NCBI GenBank assembly: GCA_964549615.1
Contig: CAZJVP010000018.1
Location: 13,802-77,801, forward strand
Length of the DNA stretch: 64,000 bases
Direction: 5' to 3'
DNA from: CAYVLA01 sp964549615 [NCBI: uncultured Thermococci archaeon]
Lineage (GTDB): Archaea > CAYQAE01 > CAYVLA01
Numbering within the stretch: position 1 is the stretch's first letter; every line of letters starts with the position of its first letter. A program made the position numbers and the translations under genes. Below are positions 1 through 9,980 of this stretch, piece by piece. The notes beneath the pieces are model-generated. The model worked only from the letters and a program-made list of their open reading frames with translations. It ran no database searches and was not told the origin of the DNA.

Positions 1-392
1 GGAGGGCACTATTCTCGATCGGCTCCGTGAAGGGGGTGGAGTTCGGGGCCGGCTTTGGCGTGGCGGACTTAAGGGGATCCCAATCCAACGACCCGATAGC
101 GAACGTGGACGGCTCGCCGCGCCTGCTGACGAATCGGGCGGGAGGCATCCTCGGCGGAATCTCCACGGGCAACGACATCGTTGTCAGATTCGCCGTCAAA
201 CCGACGCCCTCCATCTCGGTCGTGCAGCAAACTCTTGACATGGTTACCATGGAGGATGTGGAGATACGAGTGGCGGGCAGGCATGACCCCTGCATCGTCC
301 CGCGCATCATACCGGTCGCGGAGGCCATGGTTGCAATGGTCCTTGCCGATCTGATGATCAGGGGCGGCTTCATCGGCCCCAGCAGGATATAG
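1..392 (+). CDS. aroC: Chorismate synthase, C-terminal part (gene starts outside the window)
   Basis: Chorismate synthase converts EPSP to chorismate, the last common step of aromatic synthesis, using reduced FMN. The frame is open from base 3, so the 5' end is missing. The visible part carries the family's late motifs: [23 protein letters not shown] (flavin/substrate site) and the C-terminal [14 protein letters not shown] block followed by a helical end. About two thirds of the usual 360-400 residues are lost to the left. The other aromatic genes of the window lie 52-57 kb away, so the pathway is split in this genome. It is convergent with the DUF3795 gene, 18 bp away. Identification is firm; the true start cannot be seen. 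Confidence 0.95.
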   Translation, partial: RALFSIGSVKGVEFGAGFGVADLRGSQSNDPIANVDGSPRLLTNRAGGILGGISTGNDIVVRFAVKPTPSISVVQQTLDMVTMEDVEIRVAGRHDPCIVPRIIPVAEAMVAMVLADLMIRGGFIGPSRI

Positions 393-410
393 CGTGCCGA
401 TCGGAACCCG

Positions 411-761
411 TTAGGTCCATACCACCCGCATTCGCTCGGTCCAACGGAAGATCCGGGTCCTCCTCCTCTGGGATCGAATCCAGCACGCCGTGCCCTTGGC
501 TGCCCTTTCCTTCAGCGACCTAGTCAGGACCCCTTTGCTCTTGCCGAACACCGAGTTGACCATCGAGAGTTTGGCGCAGACAAGGTCAGGGCACAGCCCG
601 CAATGCTCAAACGCGCGTTCGACGCAGCACTCATAGACCTTGCACCTGCCCCACCTCGACCCGAGGTTGGATCTGCACCCAGTGCAGGTTTCGTCCCTGT
701 AGCAGCTGCACCTTCCACAGTACCGGCCGCAGTAGCCGGCTAGTGAGATCTCTAACTTCAA
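411..761 (-). CDS. DUF3795 cysteine-rich protein
   Basis: A 116-residue protein with many cysteines in the N-terminal 65 residues (CGRYCGRCSC, CTGC, CKVYECC, CGLCPDLVC), the pattern of the DUF3795 family, thought to bind zinc or another metal. No biochemical role is established. It begins 13 bp after pyrF ends, so it is probably the last gene of a pyrB-pyrI-pyrF-DUF3795 transcript. The C-terminal 30 residues are basic and low in recognisable motif. The family call rests on the cysteine pattern and length; a pyrimidine-related function is only suggested by position. Confidence 0.7.
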   Translation of the reverse strand: MKLEISLAGYCGRYCGRCSCYRDETCTGCRSNLGSRWGRCKVYECCVERAFEHCGLCPDLVCAKLSMVNSVFGKSKGVLTRSLKERAAKGTACWIRSQRRRTRIFRWTERMRVVWT

Positions 762-774
762 CGCGCTCCTCCGG

Positions 775-1434
775 CTATCTCCGCACCTTGCTGGCTATCG
801 CCTGGGCGATCTCCTTGGCTGCAAGTCCAGGGTCTTTGGCGCTGCATATCGCCCTCCCCACGATCTCGAAGTCTGCGCCCATGGCTACGGCGTCGCCCGG
901 ATTGCCGCCCTGAATACCTATCCCGGGGCACAGTATCTGCATCGACGGTCCGACGATCTCCCTATAGGACGCCAGCTTCTCCGGCCTGTTCGCTGGGGCA
1001 ACGATGCCTGACGCTCCGACGTTCCGGGCCATCCGGGCTATTTCCTCCGAATGTTTTGAGATGAATTGGAGCGAGCCGGGGTGCGACATCTCGACCAACA
1101 CGTAGACGTCGCCGCCTGCCTCTACACACGCCCTCACGCTATCCTCGCCAGCAAAACCTTGGCAAATGACTCCCGATGCGCCGGAGCAGCGCATGATCTC
1201 GCAGGCCACCCTATTCGTGCTCGGGATGTCGGAGAGTTTGGCATCGACTATCACCGGCGCAAGCTCGGCCAGCCCGCGCACGCCGTGCAACCCGCGCTCT
1301 AGGATCACCGGCCAGTGGATCTTTATTGCATCGATATACTCCGCTGTCAGCTGAGCGACCTTGGCGGCCCGCTCGATGCCAATGACGTCCAACGCAAGGA
1401 TCAGATGGTTCTTTGGCTCGATCAACTGCGCCAT
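775..1434 (-). CDS. pyrF: Orotidine 5'-phosphate decarboxylase
   Basis: Decarboxylates OMP to UMP, the last step of de novo UMP synthesis. The 219-residue protein is a TIM barrel of archaeal size. It has ALDV near residue 15, an AIKIHWP strand with the conserved lysine, the catalytic DAKLSDIPSTN loop (D-x-K-x-x-D) and a C-terminal phosphate-binding GIGIQGG...GADFEIVGRAI segment. The ATG lies 3 bp downstream of the pyrI stop, indicating co-transcription with pyrB and pyrI. All catalytic residues expected for the family are present. Confidence 0.95.
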   Translation of the reverse strand: MAQLIEPKNHLILALDVIGIERAAKVAQLTAEYIDAIKIHWPVILERGLHGVRGLAELAPVIVDAKLSDIPSTNRVACEIMRCSGASGVICQGFAGEDSVRACVEAGGDVYVLVEMSHPGSLQFISKHSEEIARMARNVGASGIVAPANRPEKLASYREIVGPSMQILCPGIGIQGGNPGDAVAMGADFEIVGRAICSAKDPGLAAKEIAQAIASKVRR

Positions 1435-1437
1435 CCC

Positions 1438-1923
1438 TCAGAACTGGTCCAATATCTCCTTCTCCTCGACGAACCTCCCGCAGTAGTTGCACCTTAGGCG
1501 CAGGGGGTTCCTCGAGGCTACCCTGAAGGACGCGACGACGGGCTCCCGCGCGTTCGTGATGCAGTTGGGGTTGATGCACCGCACCGTTCCCTCGATGCTC
1601 TTGGGCAGGGAGACCGTAACCTTCTTTTTCACCTCGTAGTCCTGTATGAAGTTGATCGTCGCATCGGGGGTGATCAGCGATATCTTGTTTAGCTCGGATG
1701 CGGCCAGGGCGCGCCCCTCCACCTTGACTACATCCTTCCTGCCCATCCTGGATGAGGGCACGTTTATCGCGACCGTGACGATCTTGTTCGGGTCTTTGGT
1801 CACAGAATCCTTCGTCACGCCGAGGATCCTCAGGACGGCCAACGCATAGCCGGGCTTTATGTGGTCGATGACCGTTCCATCCTTGATCTTCTTCACCCTG
1901 AGTTCCGTCGATTGCGTCGACAT
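1438..1923 (-). CDS. pyrI: Aspartate carbamoyltransferase regulatory chain
   Basis: Regulatory subunit that binds nucleotides and holds the catalytic trimers of ATCase together. It has 161 residues: an N-terminal allosteric domain (KKIKDGTVIDHIKPGYA) and a C-terminal zinc domain with C-x4-C (CINPNC) and C-x2-C (CNYC). The ATG directly follows the pyrB stop codon (TGA-ATG), so the two chains are translated from one message. Presence of PyrI implies feedback control of the pathway by nucleotides, as known for the family. Confidence 0.96.
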   Translation of the reverse strand: MSTQSTELRVKKIKDGTVIDHIKPGYALAVLRILGVTKDSVTKDPNKIVTVAINVPSSRMGRKDVVKVEGRALAASELNKISLITPDATINFIQDYEVKKKVTVSLPKSIEGTVRCINPNCITNAREPVVASFRVASRNPLRLRCNYCGRFVEEKEILDQF

Positions 1924-3207
<1,284 letters not shown>

Positions 3208-3417
3208 CTAACTGTACTTGCTCGCCAACCTTATGTCCTCTTCGACGACGGTCTTCCTGCCTGCGTGTTTGGCCAATAGGACGGCTTTCTGGGCGATCCG
3301 AGTACCTTCCTCCTCCATCAGCTCGGCCAGTGCTCTAATGCCATCGGCGCCCACGCGGTCGATGTTAGCATTATCCTTAATCACCCGCTTCACTGCAGCA
3401 AGCGGCAAAATCCCCAA
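3208..3417 (-). CDS. Archaeal histone
   Basis: A 69-residue histone-fold protein of the HMf type that wraps DNA as dimers and larger assemblies. The sequence follows the family throughout: LPLAAVKRVIK at the N-terminus, DGIRALAELMEEEG in helix 2 and AKHAGRKTVVEEDIRLA at the end, including the conserved KHAGRKT DNA-contact loop. The start is a TTG at 3417, chosen because a GAGGTGA Shine-Dalgarno sequence precedes it by about 7 nt and the next residues match the family's N-terminus. It has no N- or C-terminal tail. It stands alone between pyrB and pyrC. Confidence 0.96.
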   Translation of the reverse strand: MGILPLAAVKRVIKDNANIDRVGADGIRALAELMEEEGTRIAQKAVLLAKHAGRKTVVEEDIRLASKYS

Positions 3418-3664
3418 GAACTTTTCACCTCAAGGTGCGAACGGCATTTGAAGGTGGGATGGATCGCCGATCCACGAATGAAAGGCCCCTCCGGCTGATT
3501 TCTGGTCGTATCTCGCTTAAATATGTTAGATTACCAACCGGAAGGCCACCTTGGCCCCATTTCGCCCGTGCAGGATCGGATGCCGTTCAGGATGCGATCT
3601 GGAGATTCCGATCGTGCAGCGGGCCTCTTGAAAGACTTAAGAAGCTCCGAGAGAAGTAAGAGCC

Positions 3665-4978
3665 GTGAGGGTCCGGGCGCCGGTTGACCTTCTCGTTGGA
3701 GAAAGCCGCCTAGTGACTCCGAGGGGGATCTTGAAAGCGAGCTTGGCCATCGACGGCGGGAAGATCGTGAAGATCGGAAAGCCCGCCATCATGCCGCAGG
3801 CCGACGAAACCGTCGTTCTTCCCTCGTCCTCGCTGGTCCTTCCGGCTCCTCTGGACGTTCACGGCCACCTGAGGGATCTGGAGCTGCGCCACAAGGGTGA
3901 CTTCGCTTCAGAGACTCAGGCAGCGGCGATAGGTGGCATCTCCTTCGTTGTGGATATGCCGAACTCCAAGCCTCCGACCTTGTCCGCAACTGCGTTCCAG
4001 GCCAAGAGGGACATGGCCTTAGGTAGGATCGCTGTGGATATCGGGCTGAACATGGGCGTCCAGGGGAACTGCGCGGAGCTTGAGAGTGTGAAGGAAAACA
4101 TCGCCTACGGCGAGATATTCGTTGGCCCCTCCACCGAAGGGCCGGTCGTGGGCTACGGGGAGCTCGCTTCCGCCTTACGGGTCATAGCTCGAACCGGGAA
4201 GGTCGCCTGCATTCACGCGGAGGATTCCACTTTCTTCCGAGAGACAGCCGGAGAATATGACCACACTCTAGCGAGGCCCCCGGAGGCGGAAGAGGAGGCC
4301 GTCTTGAGGGTGCTTTCGTTGAATGAGGGAATCGGGGCGAGACTTCACTTCTGTCACATCTCCACAGGAACGAGCCTGCGCACCATAGCCGCGTATAGGT
4401 CGAGGAAGATGGAAGTTACCTGTGAGGTGACGCCGCACCATCTGATCCTTTCGAGGGCAACTTACCTAGAACATGGAGCGGTGGCAAAGATGAACCCGCC
4501 GCTCAGGGAGCAACGGCACGTAACAGCGATGCTCGACGGCGTGAGATCAGGCTTGGTGGATGTCATCGCCTCGGATCATGCTCCTCATGCCCTTGAGGAG
4601 AAATCCCTCGGTGAGCCGGATGCGCCTGCTGGCGTCCCAGGATTCGAAACGCTTGTTCCAGCCGTCCTCACTTACTTTGAGGCCAACGGCGTTTCGCCGT
4701 CCGCTTTCGTTCGCCTGACGAGCGTGGAGCCCGCCCGCATCTTCAACATTCCGGGCAAGGGCTTTGGGGTTGGGCGAGACGCTGATTTGGTCGTCGTGGA
4801 CAGAAAGAGGCGGAAAGTCGATCCCGAAAGCTTTCTCTCGAAGGCAAAGTACTCCCCATTCGTTGGGATGAGCCTAAGGTTCTGGCCCAGCATGACGATC
4901 ATGCGCGGAACTGTCATTTCGGATGGCGGGGAGGTAGTAATAAGAGACCAAGGCCGCTTCGTTGCCGCCGGTGAGTAG
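3665..4978 (+). CDS. pyrC: Dihydroorotase
   Basis: Zinc amidohydrolase that cyclises carbamoyl aspartate to dihydroorotate. The 437-residue protein has the metal site DVHGHLRD near residue 63, later metal-binding histidines (HAED, HFCHIST) and the catalytic IASDHAPH aspartate. The C-terminus closes with the small beta domain (RDADLVVVD...RGTVISDGG). The start is GTG 3665; a TATA-like GACTTAAGA at about 3630-3638 would give an almost leaderless message. It is the only rightward pyr gene here. Its end overlaps the start of the thioredoxin gene, suggesting translational coupling. Confidence 0.94.
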   Translation: MRVRAPVDLLVGESRLVTPRGILKASLAIDGGKIVKIGKPAIMPQADETVVLPSSSLVLPAPLDVHGHLRDLELRHKGDFASETQAAAIGGISFVVDMPNSKPPTLSATAFQAKRDMALGRIAVDIGLNMGVQGNCAELESVKENIAYGEIFVGPSTEGPVVGYGELASALRVIARTGKVACIHAEDSTFFRETAGEYDHTLARPPEAEEEAVLRVLSLNEGIGARLHFCHISTGTSLRTIAAYRSRKMEVTCEVTPHHLILSRATYLEHGAVAKMNPPLREQRHVTAMLDGVRSGLVDVIASDHAPHALEEKSLGEPDAPAGVPGFETLVPAVLTYFEANGVSPSAFVRLTSVEPARIFNIPGKGFGVGRDADLVVVDRKRRKVDPESFLSKAKYSPFVGMSLRFWPSMTIMRGTVISDGGEVVIRDQGRFVAAGE

Positions 4979-5393
4979 GTTGGACGACGAGATCGAGGCA
5001 ATAAGGGAAAAGAAAAGGCGGGAGATGATCGAGCGTCTTTCGGGCAAGGCGAACGAGGGACGGTCCGAACTGCCCGGCGGTGTGCTCGAGATGGACGACG
5101 CGTCGATCGACGCTGCCATCCAGTCCTACCCGTCTCTTGTGGTGGACTGCTGGGCAGCTTGGTGCGGTCCGTGCCGGGCAATGGCCCCGGTGATAGAGCA
5201 GCTCGCAAAGAAGCACAAGGGTAAGATCGTCTTCGGAAAGATCAATGTGGACCGGAACCCGGGCACGGCCGCCCGGTTTCAGGTCATGAGCATTCCTGCC
5301 TTCCTGGTGTTCAGGCGGGGCGAGCACGTCGACACGATCATCGGTGCGATGCCGGCCGAACGGCTCGAGCAGAGGCTGGCGAAGTACTTCTAG
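4971..5393 (+). CDS. Thioredoxin-like protein
   Basis: A thioredoxin-fold disulfide reductase of about 140 residues. The active site is WCGPC (C-G-P-C), followed by the family's KINVDRNP strand, the cis-proline loop SIPAF and FRRGEHVDTIIGA. An extra charged N-terminal stretch of about 45 residues (DDEIEAIREKKRREMIERL...) precedes the fold and may form a helix. Start choice is uncertain: GTG 4971 overlaps the pyrC stop, with TTG 4962 and TTG 4980 also possible. The last 56 bases overlap the 3' end of pyrK on the other strand. Confidence 0.88.
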   Translation: MSRLDDEIEAIREKKRREMIERLSGKANEGRSELPGGVLEMDDASIDAAIQSYPSLVVDCWAAWCGPCRAMAPVIEQLAKKHKGKIVFGKINVDRNPGTAARFQVMSIPAFLVFRRGEHVDTIIGAMPAERLEQRLAKYF

Positions 5394-6162
5394 GGATCGG
5401 TTCCCTACGACCACATGCATCCCGTTTGAAGAGTCCGAACTCCGTCTCCTTGAGCTCCTTCCAGAAGAACACAGGGCCATCCCTGCAAACGGTGAAGCAA
5501 CCAAGCGCGCAGCTGCCGCAAAGGCCGATGCCGCACTTGAAGTACCTCTCGACGAGAAGTTGGCATTCGACCCCGGCGGTTTCGGCCATCATGCCGGCAG
5601 TCGCCATCATTGCCTCGGGCCCGCAGGCGAAGATGCAGTCGAATGCGGAAAGCGGAGGAAGGTGATCGGTGACGTTTCCGGCCATCCCAAGGCTGCCGTC
5701 GACCGTGCAGATCTGCGTCTTGCCCAATCGCCCGAACTCCTGGGCGTATATCGCATCGACGGCACTATTGAAGCCCAGAAAGATGGTTGGACTCGTTTTT
5801 CTGTGAGCCAGCTCCGAAGCTAGATGGAGAATTGGCGATGCGCCGATCCCGCCGCCTACCAGGATCGGCCTCTCATAGGCGAGGTCGAAGGCGCGCCCGT
5901 AGGGCCCCCTGATGCCGAGCAGGTCGCCCGGCTTGCAGCGGGCAAGCGCCCGGGTGAAGGGACCCACCTGCTTGACGGTCATGAGAAGCTCTTTCCTCGA
6001 GATCCTGGTCACGGCCATCGGCTTCTCGTCAGCGCCGTTCCACACCATGATGAACTGGCCGGGTCGTGGCAGCTTCTCGAGAGGGTTCTCGATCCTGACG
6101 CAGGCTATGTTCCGAGCGATCTCCTTGGCCTCCATCACGCGAGCTGGCTTGGGCCTCTCCAT
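5338..6162 (-). CDS. pyrK: Dihydroorotate dehydrogenase electron-transfer subunit
   Basis: PyrK carries FAD and a [2Fe-2S] cluster and passes electrons from dihydroorotate oxidation in PyrD to NAD+ or another acceptor. Motifs: an N-terminal FAD-binding barrel (RPGQFIMVW), a nucleotide-binding loop ILVGGGIGASPI, FACGPEAMM, and the C-terminal cluster CGIGLCGSC...CRDGPVF. The family normally ends near RDACGRREPI; about 18 further residues here run over the end of the opposite thioredoxin gene. The ATG directly follows the pyrD stop, so pyrD and pyrK form one unit. Confidence 0.95.
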   Translation of the reverse strand: MERPKPARVMEAKEIARNIACVRIENPLEKLPRPGQFIMVWNGADEKPMAVTRISRKELLMTVKQVGPFTRALARCKPGDLLGIRGPYGRAFDLAYERPILVGGGIGASPILHLASELAHRKTSPTIFLGFNSAVDAIYAQEFGRLGKTQICTVDGSLGMAGNVTDHLPPLSAFDCIFACGPEAMMATAGMMAETAGVECQLLVERYFKCGIGLCGSCALGCFTVCRDGPVFFWKELKETEFGLFKRDACGRREPIPRSTSPASARAVRPASHR

Positions 6163-7089
6163 CTAAGTGCCTCCGTGGGCAGCTCCTATGATGTCTTTAT
6201 GGGAGACTCCGCGATCCTCGAGGAAGCGTTCTATGCCCGCCGATATCTCCCTGAAGGCTTGAAGTCCACGATGGTAGACAGCTGTGCCTATCTGAACCAA
6301 CGTGGCACCGGCCTCCATGAGCTCGATCGCGTCCTCTGCTCTCGCGATGCCGCCGACGCCTATGATTGGGATATCCACCGACTCGTATATGTCGTAGACG
6401 CACCTCACTGCGATCGGCTTGATGCACGGACCCGTCAGGCCTCCCCTGAGGTTGGATAGTATCGGCCTCCTTCTCTCGATCTCGATGGCCATCCCCGGCC
6501 CCACGCTGTTTATCGCGCAAATGGCATCGGCGCCGCCCGCCTCTGCATGTTCCGCGATTTCCTCTATCCGCGGGACGTTTGGGCTGAGCTTCGCTATCAC
6601 GGGCTTCTCGGTATTTTCCCTGCACTCCTGGACGATTTGCTTCACAAGCCCGGGGTCCGAGCCGACCGCAAGCCCGTACCGTTTTGAGTGCGGGCAGGAA
6701 AGGTTCAGCTCAAAACCGTCCACCACGGGCTCAAGGGCTCTCAGGGAAGTGCGGAACTCCCGGCATGACGCGCCGTAGATGGAGGCAATTAGCGGAATCT
6801 GGAAGGGCTCCTTCGAGATCCCTTCTTTGAGGTCCTCGAGGAAGGCCTGCACGCCCGGATTGGCCAGGCCGACGGCGTTCAGGAATCCTGACTCGACCTC
6901 GACGAGTATCGGCCCGCGGTAGCCAGGGTTGGGCTTGGGGCCGATCGATTTCGTCACCAAGGCCCCCGCACCCTCCCTTTCCACCCTCTTCAGGGATCCG
7001 TAGGTCTCGCCTAGGATTCCGGCGGCGAGCATCACCGGGTTCCGTATCTTCATCCCTGCAACCGATTCCCAACGGGTCAAGAATTCCAC
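6163..7089 (-). CDS. pyrD: Dihydroorotate dehydrogenase, catalytic subunit (class 1B)
   Basis: FMN enzyme oxidising dihydroorotate to orotate. The 308 residues show the class 1 pattern: PVMLAAGILGE at the N-terminus, NLSCPHS with the catalytic cysteine of class 1B enzymes, AKLSPN, and the FMN-phosphate loops GVGGI and VQIGTAVYHRG. The neighbouring pyrK supports class 1B. It starts 1 bp after the ABC permease gene ends, so it is probably transcribed with the transporter. Confidence 0.96.
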   Translation of the reverse strand: MEFLTRWESVAGMKIRNPVMLAAGILGETYGSLKRVEREGAGALVTKSIGPKPNPGYRGPILVEVESGFLNAVGLANPGVQAFLEDLKEGISKEPFQIPLIASIYGASCREFRTSLRALEPVVDGFELNLSCPHSKRYGLAVGSDPGLVKQIVQECRENTEKPVIAKLSPNVPRIEEIAEHAEAGGADAICAINSVGPGMAIEIERRRPILSNLRGGLTGPCIKPIAVRCVYDIYESVDIPIIGVGGIARAEDAIELMEAGATLVQIGTAVYHRGLQAFREISAGIERFLEDRGVSHKDIIGAAHGGT

Positions 7090-7090
7090 C

Positions 7091-8941
7091 CTAGCCCTTC
7101 TTCCTCCACCTGAAACCCAGCGTGCCCATGACTAGAGTCACACCGCCGTAGGCTCCAACCGAGATAAGGTTCCCCAAGGCCTCGCCGAGCGTCGCGTCCT
7201 TTATCATGCCAGCCTTGAGAAGGTCTGCGACGTAGGTGATCGGCACGTACCTCGATGCCTGCCTCACTATGGAGGGGCTGAGTTCGAAGGGGTAGAAAAT
7301 GCCCGAGATGATCAGCATGATGAAACACAGGCCGAATGACGCCGTCAGGGCCTCAAGTTCGGTCTTGCTCACGGATGAGACCAACAGTCCGAGTCCAACG
7401 AAGCCAACCGAGGCGTATAGCCCAAAGAAGAAGGTCTTTGGCACGTTGACGATGTATATGTCGAATAGCAGCACGGCGCAGGCCGTCAGGATGATTATCT
7501 GCACGGCCGCGATTCCCAGGCAGACGAGGCACTTCCCCCCGACGTAGGTCCACCTGCCCACGTTGCAGACGAAGATCCTGCGGAGGATGCCCTTCTCCCT
7601 GTCCCTGACGACGCTCAGCACGGTGTAGACCAGGACCGAGAAGAGTATCCCGAAGGCGAAGATGCCGGGGGAGATGTAGTCGACATACCTCTTCCTCTCG
7701 GATCCGAAGTAGAGGGGCATCTCGGTGAGGTAGAGAGGGGATGTCAGGAACGCTTTTTCCATTTCGCCCACTCTCTCCAGCAGACTCTTTCCCTCTCTGC
7801 CGAGCTCGGCCAAGTCGACGGATTCAAGCCGCATCCGGACGGCCTCGACGCGTCGACTCATGTTGACGATTTCCAACTGTCGTGAGATGACCACATCCAT
7901 CAGGCTTGACGCGCTGCTCAGGACCGTCTCGGCGATCGATCCGATCTCCTCGGGGGTCTTGTCCGGGCTTTCGCTGGAGAGCGTCTGGATGAGCCTATCT
8001 CTTAGGAGGGGGAGCGCTAGCTTGATGATGGCGGCTTGCTCCGGCGTGATCTCCGAGAGGTTGGACGTGAAGCCAGACAGATCCGCGGCCATTTGCAGGG
8101 GCAGCCCCCCTACGTCGCCAAGGTGAGGATATGCGTACCTGAGGAAGTGGTAGCATGAATCAAGCAGCGGCTTTGAATCGGAGAGCCCTCTCAACGTGCC
8201 AACGACGGCGGATTGGTTTATCATCGAGACGAGCATTTTCTGCGCAGGCGTTCCGTTCGCCATGATCTCCCGCAGGCCGGTCTCAGTTGCGGCAACCATC
8301 GAGCTTATCGCGTCGTCATCGACAGACTCGATCTTGGCCAACAGATCTAGCGCGTCTCGGGTCTCCTGCCCGGATCGACCCTGCTCGAGCATGGCCTCGA
8401 TGCTCGTCAGAGCCTCCACGAGGCGGGGGATGATTCCCTCCTTCAGGCTCTTTACGTACGTCCAAGCTAGCTCGTCCACAACCTCTTCCTTAGCCTGGAG
8501 CATCGTCACCTCTATCGCTGCGGTCAGGAGCGGTCTCGTCTCGTCCGCATGGATCCGAATCCAGCTTCGTTTGAATTCCCTCATCTTCTCGGTTATCCAG
8601 GGGTCGACCTCGATGATGGAGTCGATCTTCTCGGCGACCAGATCCTTTCTGGCGTCCTCAACCGTTTCGTAGACGATGGCCGTCGCGTTCTGCTGCTCGA
8701 TCCCATCCACGATCATCTGGGCATAGGTCGAGTTGCGATGCTTCACCACCCCGATCACAAGCTCCCTCTTCTCGAACTGCTGGTAGCCTAGGCTGAATGT
8801 GACGCCGACCACGATGACCACGATGACCGGTAACACTATGGTCAGCAGGATGGTTCGCCTCTCGCGCGCTATCTTCCTCGCGTCTGTCAGGGCGATCCAG
8901 ATGGGCTTTCGACCAGCTGACAACGTCCTAGGCCCCCTCAT
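7091..8941 (-). CDS. ABC-2 type transporter, permease subunit
   Basis: A 616-residue membrane protein. A hydrophobic helix lies near residues 32-50 (TILLTIVLPVIVVIVVGV), followed by a large soluble domain of about 360 residues with helical, charged sequence. The C-terminal third then has a cluster of about five to six membrane segments (starting YVDYISPGIFAFGILFSVLV), the usual ABC-2/DrrB-NatB topology of exporters. It overlaps the upstream ATPase gene by 14 bp, so the two form one transporter. The substrate cannot be read from the sequence. Confidence 0.88.
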   Translation of the reverse strand: MRGPRTLSAGRKPIWIALTDARKIARERRTILLTIVLPVIVVIVVGVTFSLGYQQFEKRELVIGVVKHRNSTYAQMIVDGIEQQNATAIVYETVEDARKDLVAEKIDSIIEVDPWITEKMREFKRSWIRIHADETRPLLTAAIEVTMLQAKEEVVDELAWTYVKSLKEGIIPRLVEALTSIEAMLEQGRSGQETRDALDLLAKIESVDDDAISSMVAATETGLREIMANGTPAQKMLVSMINQSAVVGTLRGLSDSKPLLDSCYHFLRYAYPHLGDVGGLPLQMAADLSGFTSNLSEITPEQAAIIKLALPLLRDRLIQTLSSESPDKTPEEIGSIAETVLSSASSLMDVVISRQLEIVNMSRRVEAVRMRLESVDLAELGREGKSLLERVGEMEKAFLTSPLYLTEMPLYFGSERKRYVDYISPGIFAFGILFSVLVYTVLSVVRDREKGILRRIFVCNVGRWTYVGGKCLVCLGIAAVQIIILTACAVLLFDIYIVNVPKTFFFGLYASVGFVGLGLLVSSVSKTELEALTASFGLCFIMLIISGIFYPFELSPSIVRQASRYVPITYVADLLKAGMIKDATLGEALGNLISVGAYGGVTLVMGTLGFRWRKKG

Positions 8942-9866
8942 CTTCTGTCAGGACGTCGAACACCTCGTCGGGCGGTACCTCGAATGAGATCGACGATGCT
9001 TGGATTCCCTTTGCTTCCAAGAGCCCGACGAGGCTGAAGGCCTCCGACCGAGAATCCACTTCGATCTGCACGCCGCCCAGCGTTGGCAGGATCTTTCTCG
9101 GAGATACGAGAGCCGTCAACCTGCCCTCATCCACTTTCGGAATGCCCCTGACGATGAGCCGTGCTCTGCAGGCAGAGCTGATCGCGCCCCACGTTCCCTG
9201 GGAAACAACCCTTCCCCGATGAAGGACGGCCAGACGGTCGCACAGGCGGCTGGCGTCCAAGAGGTCGTGGGTCGTCAGAAGGCAGGTGAGGCCCTGCTCG
9301 CGGTTCATCTTAAGGATTAGCTTCTCGACATCCCTCTTCGTCCTCGGGTCGAAGCCCGCCGTGACCTCGTCGACCATGATCAGTTGCGGCGAATGGACTA
9401 TGGAGCACGCGAAGTGGACCTTCTTCTTCATCCCGACCGAATACGTTTCGACGGGATCGTCCTTGCGCTCAAGCAGCCCCATGAAACGTATCAGGCGGTC
9501 AACCTGTTCGCCCAGGGTGCCCGATGGGACATCCAGAAGCCTACCGAAGTACCTCAAGTTCTCCTCGGCGCTGAGCCTTTCCTCCACACTCGTTTCCTGC
9601 GGTATGACACCGATGATCCTCCGAAGCCTCGCCGCTTGGCGTATCGGGTCCAGGCCCAGTACCCTGATCCTCCCCGACGACGGCTTCACCATCCCCGACA
9701 GCACGTCGATGAGTGTGGACTTGCCCGCTCCGTTCGTGCCGACAATGCCGAAGATCTCGCCCTTCTTGATCTCAAGGTTGATGTTGCTCAGGGCCTGAAC
9801 CTTGCCGAAATTGACGGTGAGATCGACCACGCTTACTGCCGCTTCGGATTCCTGAGCTTCCGCCAT
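8928..9866 (-). CDS. ABC transporter ATP-binding protein
   Basis: ATPase partner of the ABC-2 permease. It has Walker A GTNGAGKST, a Q-loop (VIPQE), the signature as YSVGMKKKV instead of the usual LSGGM, Walker B LIMVDEVTAGFD and the H-loop LTTHD. The C-terminal 90 residues form an accessory domain often seen in exporter ATPases. The preferred ATG is at 9866 (MAEAQES); an upstream in-frame start at 9953 would lie before the TATA-like CCTATTAATC at 9892-9901, which sits 30 nt from the chosen ATG. It is divergent from mtd. Confidence 0.9.
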   Translation of the reverse strand: MAEAQESEAAVSVVDLTVNFGKVQALSNINLEIKKGEIFGIVGTNGAGKSTLIDVLSGMVKPSSGRIRVLGLDPIRQAARLRRIIGVIPQETSVEERLSAEENLRYFGRLLDVPSGTLGEQVDRLIRFMGLLERKDDPVETYSVGMKKKVHFACSIVHSPQLIMVDEVTAGFDPRTKRDVEKLILKMNREQGLTCLLTTHDLLDASRLCDRLAVLHRGRVVSQGTWGAISSACRARLIVRGIPKVDEGRLTALVSPRKILPTLGGVQIEVDSRSEAFSLVGLLEAKGIQASSISFEVPPDEVFDVLTEDEGA

Positions 9867-9942
9867 CCGGGGTGCGGCTGGGAATGCCCGTCGATTAATA
9901 GGTTTTGGCCAGCCTAGCGACCCTTGGCTTCCCGACGAAAGA

Positions 9943-9977
9943 CAATTTAACAAGGCGTCGGTTTAATCGGGTGATCT
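9943..9977 (+). promoter_or_regulatory. Promoter and ribosome-binding site of the mtd-fwd operon
   Basis: A TATA-like CAATTTAAC at 9943-9951 is followed at 9970-9977 by GGTGATCT, a strong match to the archaeal anti-Shine-Dalgarno complement, only 3 nt before the mtd ATG at 9981. The TATA box of the divergent ABC operon lies 40 bp to the left, so both operons share this 114-bp control region. Confidence 0.5.
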
Positions 9978-9980
9978 CCC

